Assembly: GCA_902478985.1 (NCBI GenBank)
Contig: CABSNH010000051.1
Span: 1 to 10,067, forward strand
DNA length: 10,067 nucleotides
Source of the DNA: an uncultured Collinsella sp.
GTDB lineage: Bacteria > Actinomycetota > Coriobacteriia > Coriobacteriales > Coriobacteriaceae
Reading direction: 5' to 3'
Below are positions 7,430 to 10,067 of this stretch, piece by piece (within the stretch, counting starts at the first letter, position 1; the number at the start of each line of letters is the position of its first letter). A model generated the notes under the pieces. The model worked only from the letters and a program-made list of their open reading frames with translations, was not told the origin of the DNA and did not search any database. A program made the position numbers and the translations under genes.

Positions 7430-7463
7430 TATCGTTATTCGAACAGTTTATCGAACAACGATA
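7430..7463. promoter_or_regulatory. Putative double-dyad operator of the DUF2975/XRE operon
   Basis: TATCGTTATTCGA (7430-7442) and TCGAACAACGATA (7451-7463) form a 13-bp inverted repeat with one mismatch and an 8-base spacer. It can also be read as two 15-base dyads, TATCG-N5-CGAAC (7430-7444) and TATCG-N5-CGATA (7449-7463), whose starts are 19 bases apart. It sits 21-54 bases upstream of the DUF2975 ATG. A weak -10-like TAAACT (minus strand, 7450-7445) lies inside it. The position and symmetry suggest autoregulation by the XRE protein. Confidence 0.6.
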
Positions 7464-7526
7464 TGGATTGCATGCGGAAAGCCCCGACAGTGTGCATAGG
7501 CCATTCACTAATCAGAAGGGGTGAGC

Positions 7527-7619
7527 GTGGATTTTTGGACACGTATCGAACGAGAGTGGATAATCTCCCACTTTGAGGCCACCACCGGGCCTAAAACGGG
7601 AGATTATCCACTCTCATAG
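7527..7619 (+). CDS. Possible 30-residue small ORF spanning the inverted repeat
   Basis: A GTG at 7527 preceded by AAGGGG (7516-7521) at a 5-base spacing opens a 30-codon frame ending in TAG. The peptide starts VDFWTRIEREWII and ends TGPKTGDYPLS, with no hydrophobic segment or recognised motif. Most of the frame is occupied by the large inverted repeat, and a non-coding repeat may explain the open frame by chance. It lies on the strand opposite to its neighbours. Low confidence; no function is proposed. Confidence 0.18.
   Translation: MDFWTRIEREWIISHFEATTGPKTGDYPLS
7552..7615. repeat. 64-base inverted repeat, REP-like element or terminator
   Basis: An exact 18-bp inverted repeat (7552-7569 with 7598-7615) encloses a second small stem (AGGCC 7576-7580 with GGCCT 7588-7592) and short T/A pairing (7572-7574 with 7593-7595), so almost the whole 64 bases can fold. 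It starts 24 bases beyond the HPt stop on the minus strand, the position of a terminator for the HPt/hybrid operon, but neither side has a T tract. It could instead be a dispersed extragenic palindrome. The surrounding gap, 7464-7639, holds nothing else that I can defend apart from the weak small ORF. Confidence 0.8.
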
Positions 7620-7639
7620 TCATCAAAGCTCGCAAGCTC

Positions 7640-7996
7640 TTATTCAGCCGCCTCGCGCAGGGCCGACATCGTAGCCGCATATTGCTGCTGCAGTGCATGC
7701 ATTCCCTCGCGTGCGCCGTCAACGGCATCGGCGCCGCGCAGCGCATCGGTCACCACAACCGCCGGCTCGTACAGATTATCGAATCCCAGGTTCTGGCTCA
7801 CGCCCCTGAGCGTATGCACTGCCATAAACGCACCTTCAGCGTCTCCCGCCGCCATGGCAGCCTCCAGCTTGTCCATGCTCTCGTCATCCAAAAACTTGAG
7901 GGCAAAGCGGGCAAGCATTTCCTCGCCCATCAGCCGAGCGCACGCGTCATCATAATTAGCGCCGATCTTCTCATACGCCTCACGCATGGAAATCAT
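7640..7996 (-). CDS. HPt domain (histidine phosphotransfer) protein
   Basis: A 118-residue, probably all-helical cytoplasmic protein consisting of one HPt domain. The phosphoacceptor motif is HTLRGVSQNLGF (61-72), matching H-x-L-K/R-G-x-x-x-N-L-G, with His61 as the predicted phosphorylation site. Acidic and amphipathic helices flank it (DDESMDKLEAAMAAGDAEGA before; a long C-terminal helix after). HPt proteins carry phosphate between receiver domains in multistep phosphorelays and have no catalytic activity themselves. It follows the hybrid GGDEF/receiver/HD-GYP gene by 24 bases on the same strand, so the receiver of that protein is the obvious partner. No sensor kinase is present in the window. 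The ATG at 7996 has AAAGGAG ten bases upstream; an ATG at 7987 fits less well. Confidence 0.88.
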   Translation of the reverse strand: MISMREAYEKIGANYDDACARLMGEEMLARFALKFLDDESMDKLEAAMAAGDAEGAFMAVHTLRGVSQNLGFDNLYEPAVVVTDALRGADAVDGAREGMHALQQQYAATMSALREAAE

Positions 7997-8020
7997 GGGT
8001 TAAAAACTCCTTTGGTCAAA

Positions 8021-9901
8021 CTAAATCGTGGGAAACGCGACGACGTCAGCGGGGCGTGCCAACGTCTCGGCAATTTGGTCCTGCACCTCGAGCAGGCAAT
8101 CGAGCAGCAACGGGTTAAAGGTACCGCACTTACCGTCCAGGATCATCTGGATAGCCTCCTCGTGCGGGATGGCATCCTTGTACACGCGCACGCTCGTCAG
8201 CGCATCGTACACGTCGGCCACCGAAACCACCTGTGCGGCAATGGGAATTTCGTCGCCCTTAAGGCCATCGGGATAACCCTTGCCGTCCCAGCGCTCGTGA
8301 TGCCAACGCGCAATCTGGTACGCATATTCCATAAGCGCATTGCCGGCGTGATGGCTACCCAGCTCAAGCAACATGTCGGCGCCGATCGTGGTATGCGTCT
8401 TCATAATCTCGAACTCCTCGGGCGTAAGGCGTCCGGGTTTGTTGAGAATCGCATCGTCAATCGACATCTTGCCGATATCGTGCAGCGCCGAAGCCAGGGC
8501 AATCGTGGAGCGCTCCTCATTGTCGAGGGAGATCGCGCCGCTACGCTGGACCAGACAGCCGAGCAGCAGCTCGGTCAGCTTTTCGATGTTCGTAACGTGC
8601 CTGCCGCTCTCGCCGTTGCGAAGCTCCATGACGCCAGCCATGATGTCGATGAGCATGCGACTGTTCTTGACACGCTCGTTGTACTGCTGGGACAGCAGGC
8701 TCGTCAGGCGGCGCTGTTTGGCGTATAGGCGGATGGTGTTGCTTACACGGCGGCGCACGACACGGGAGTCAAACGGGCGGTTGATATAGTCCGAGGCGCC
8801 TAGCTCGTACGCGCGCAGAACCATATCATCGGAATCTTCGCTCGAAATCATGATGACAGGCAGATTGTCACTAACCGATCGGCGCGGCAGACCGGCCAGC
8901 ACCTCAAAGCCGCTTATGCCCGGAATGACAATATCCAGCAGCACGATCGACAACTCATCACCATAGCGGTCGACCATGTCGAGCGCCGTACGACCGTTGT
9001 CGGCCTCGAGGATGCAATACTCGTCCTTGAGCATCTCGCTGAGAATGACTCGGTTCATCTCGGAGTCATCGACAATAAGTACCAAAGGCTTTTCGCTTTG
9101 GAAGGCCTCGATGGAATCGGCATCGGTCACGACCGTACCGGCTTTTGCCTTAGCGCGGCTCAGTAACTGGACAGCGCGGCCAACGCCCTCATCGACCGTC
9201 TCGCCATGAATACGAACGCCACCAACACATGCCGTCAAGCTCACGTACTCATGGCCCGGAATAATCGTGGAACGAACGGCATCGGACACCTGATGCAGGC
9301 GACGGGTGAAGTCATCGGAGGGAATATTGGGCATGACAACCACAAACTTGTCGCAGCCATAGCGCACAAGCTCGTCAGTCGAACGGATTCCGCTGCGCAT
9401 GGCTGTCGCCACGGCACCGAGCGCAAGGTCGCCGGCATGACGGCCACACGTATCGTTGAAGACCCTAAAATCATCAAGGTCGATCATCGCAACGCCGGCG
9501 TTCATGCGGGCGCTACGGAGCTTTTCCTCGTAATATCGGCGATTGTGCACGCTCGTCAGCACGTCGGTGTAGACAAGGTCCTCTTCTGCAGCCTCTTGCC
9601 CATCGATCGGACGCACCATCAGCAGGACATGAGGCTTGCCCTCGACCTTCAGAGGGCGCAGATGGGCACGGTACTCAACGCCATCGTTGAGCAGTTGCTC
9701 CGACACCTCATCGGAATCTGTCAAGGCCTCAAGACTCGACTGGCGCAGGCAAGGGCAGCGATCACCGGCGAGCATGCAGTTAGGCTCGCTCTTAATCTGA
9801 TCGGCCGACAGTAAGCGTACCACGGGGTAGGTCTTCGCGACACGGGCGACCTCGGCGGCAGCCTCCTCGTCGGTTAGATTGACCTCGTGATTATTGAGCA
9901 T
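8021..9901 (-). CDS. Hybrid c-di-GMP signalling protein: PAS-like, degenerate GGDEF, receiver, HD-GYP
   Basis: A 626-residue cytoplasmic protein with no membrane segment. The N-terminus (about 25-100) looks PAS-like and has a cysteine cluster, Cys42, Cys49, Cys51. A GGDEF domain (about 107-260) keeps DVLTSVHNRRYYEE and DLDDFRVFND, but its active-site loop reads GCDKF (182-186) instead of GGDEF, so cyclase activity is doubtful. A receiver domain (about 272-392) has Asp278/Asp279, phosphoacceptor Asp323 in LLDIVIPG and Ser353; the usual Lys before Pro-Phe is Arg375. The HD-GYP domain (about 415-615) is intact: HDIGK (474-478), His503, HHERWDGKGYP (534-544) and SVADVYDALTS (560-570). HD-GYP enzymes hydrolyse c-di-GMP to pGpG or GMP, so the protein probably lowers c-di-GMP, with phosphorylation and perhaps GTP binding as inputs. 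The ATG at 9901 has AAAGGG six bases upstream. The HPt gene follows it. Confidence 0.92.
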   Translation of the reverse strand: MLNNHEVNLTDEEAAAEVARVAKTYPVVRLLSADQIKSEPNCMLAGDRCPCLRQSSLEALTDSDEVSEQLLNDGVEYRAHLRPLKVEGKPHVLLMVRPIDGQEAAEEDLVYTDVLTSVHNRRYYEEKLRSARMNAGVAMIDLDDFRVFNDTCGRHAGDLALGAVATAMRSGIRSTDELVRYGCDKFVVVMPNIPSDDFTRRLHQVSDAVRSTIIPGHEYVSLTACVGGVRIHGETVDEGVGRAVQLLSRAKAKAGTVVTDADSIEAFQSEKPLVLIVDDSEMNRVILSEMLKDEYCILEADNGRTALDMVDRYGDELSIVLLDIVIPGISGFEVLAGLPRRSVSDNLPVIMISSEDSDDMVLRAYELGASDYINRPFDSRVVRRRVSNTIRLYAKQRRLTSLLSQQYNERVKNSRMLIDIMAGVMELRNGESGRHVTNIEKLTELLLGCLVQRSGAISLDNEERSTIALASALHDIGKMSIDDAILNKPGRLTPEEFEIMKTHTTIGADMLLELGSHHAGNALMEYAYQIARWHHERWDGKGYPDGLKGDEIPIAAQVVSVADVYDALTSVRVYKDAIPHEEAIQMILDGKCGTFNPLLLDCLLEVQDQIAETLARPADVVAFPTI

Positions 9902-10067
9902 ATGGGGCCCTTTCGATAGCTTCGCATGGTAGCGGTGGGTTCCAAATGTTACAAGGGTAACACCTTGCCGATGCAGGTAAGCACGTGAATGCCGTTACAT
10001 TTTTATGAGTTGGCAGACGGCGCAATTGGAGCCGCAGACGTGAGGTTTTGAGCACATTTGTTAACAC

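Noticed and set aside
6873..7499. 208-residue plus-strand frame opposite the DUF2975 gene
   Set aside because: The opposite strand encodes a recognisable membrane protein; the plus-strand product is a highly charged string typical of the complement of hydrophobic codons.
7410..7508. Longer start for the DUF2975 protein (33 extra residues)
   Set aside because: The extra stretch covers the inverted-repeat operator, has Cys/Asn-rich non-family sequence, and the ATG at 7409 has a better ribosome binding site.
7682..9814. Long plus-strand open frames (7682-8728 and 9206-9814) opposite the hybrid and HPt genes
   Set aside because: They are antisense to genes with clear domains, have no family features, and are rich in His/Arg/Gln as expected for shadows of G+C-rich coding sequence.
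9902..10067. Promoter or second gene upstream of the hybrid gene
   Set aside because: Only a weak GTTAC/GTAAC repeat (around 9948-9961) and A+T-rich patches were seen; no -35/-10 pair with acceptable spacing and no open frame with a ribosome binding site.

Overview
The window looks like chromosomal DNA of a high-G+C gut actinobacterium, most likely a Collinsella-like member of the Coriobacteriia. This is an inference from G+C-rich codon use in the flanking genes, strong AGGAGG-type ribosome binding sites and the gene families present. No rRNA, tRNA, CRISPR array, transposase or integrase was seen.

Left block (1-3943, plus strand, G+C rich): a polar amino acid (glutamate/glutamine-type) ABC uptake operon. 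It runs as a substrate-binding protein cut by the window edge, two inner-membrane permeases that overlap by 4 bases, an ATPase, and a class I glutamine-amidotransferase-like hydrolase of the gamma-glutamyl-GABA hydrolase (peptidase C26) family. A terminator-like hairpin after the binding-protein gene could make binding protein in excess over the membrane parts. A very G/C-rich hairpin closes the operon.

Middle block (3982-7409, minus strand, more A+T rich, especially 3982-6840): two transcription units read leftward. The upstream unit encodes a DUF2975 membrane protein and a YozG-like XRE repressor and ends in a perfect 14-bp terminator. The downstream unit encodes a BcrA/LanF-type ABC ATPase and two ABC-2-type permeases, an arrangement like lantibiotic-immunity (LanFEG) or bacitracin-resistance exporters. 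Both units carry the same double-dyad motif upstream: TATCG, 24 bases, CGATA, with a second TATYG-N5-CGATA dyad exactly 19 bases in. In the exporter promoter it overlaps the -10 element and spacer. This suggests the XRE protein represses both its own operon and the exporter, and is the main new idea from this window.

Right block (7640-9901, minus strand, about 60% G+C): a 626-residue hybrid signalling protein (PAS-like, GGDEF, receiver, HD-GYP) followed 24 bases later by a histidine phosphotransfer (HPt) protein, so probably a phosphorelay that controls c-di-GMP breakdown. The GGDEF motif is degenerate (GCDKF) while the HD-GYP active site is intact. Between the middle and right blocks sits a 64-base inverted repeat (7552-7615), a possible repetitive extragenic palindrome or terminator. 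The last 166 bases (9902-10067) hold the upstream region of the hybrid gene; I see no gene there and no promoter I would defend.
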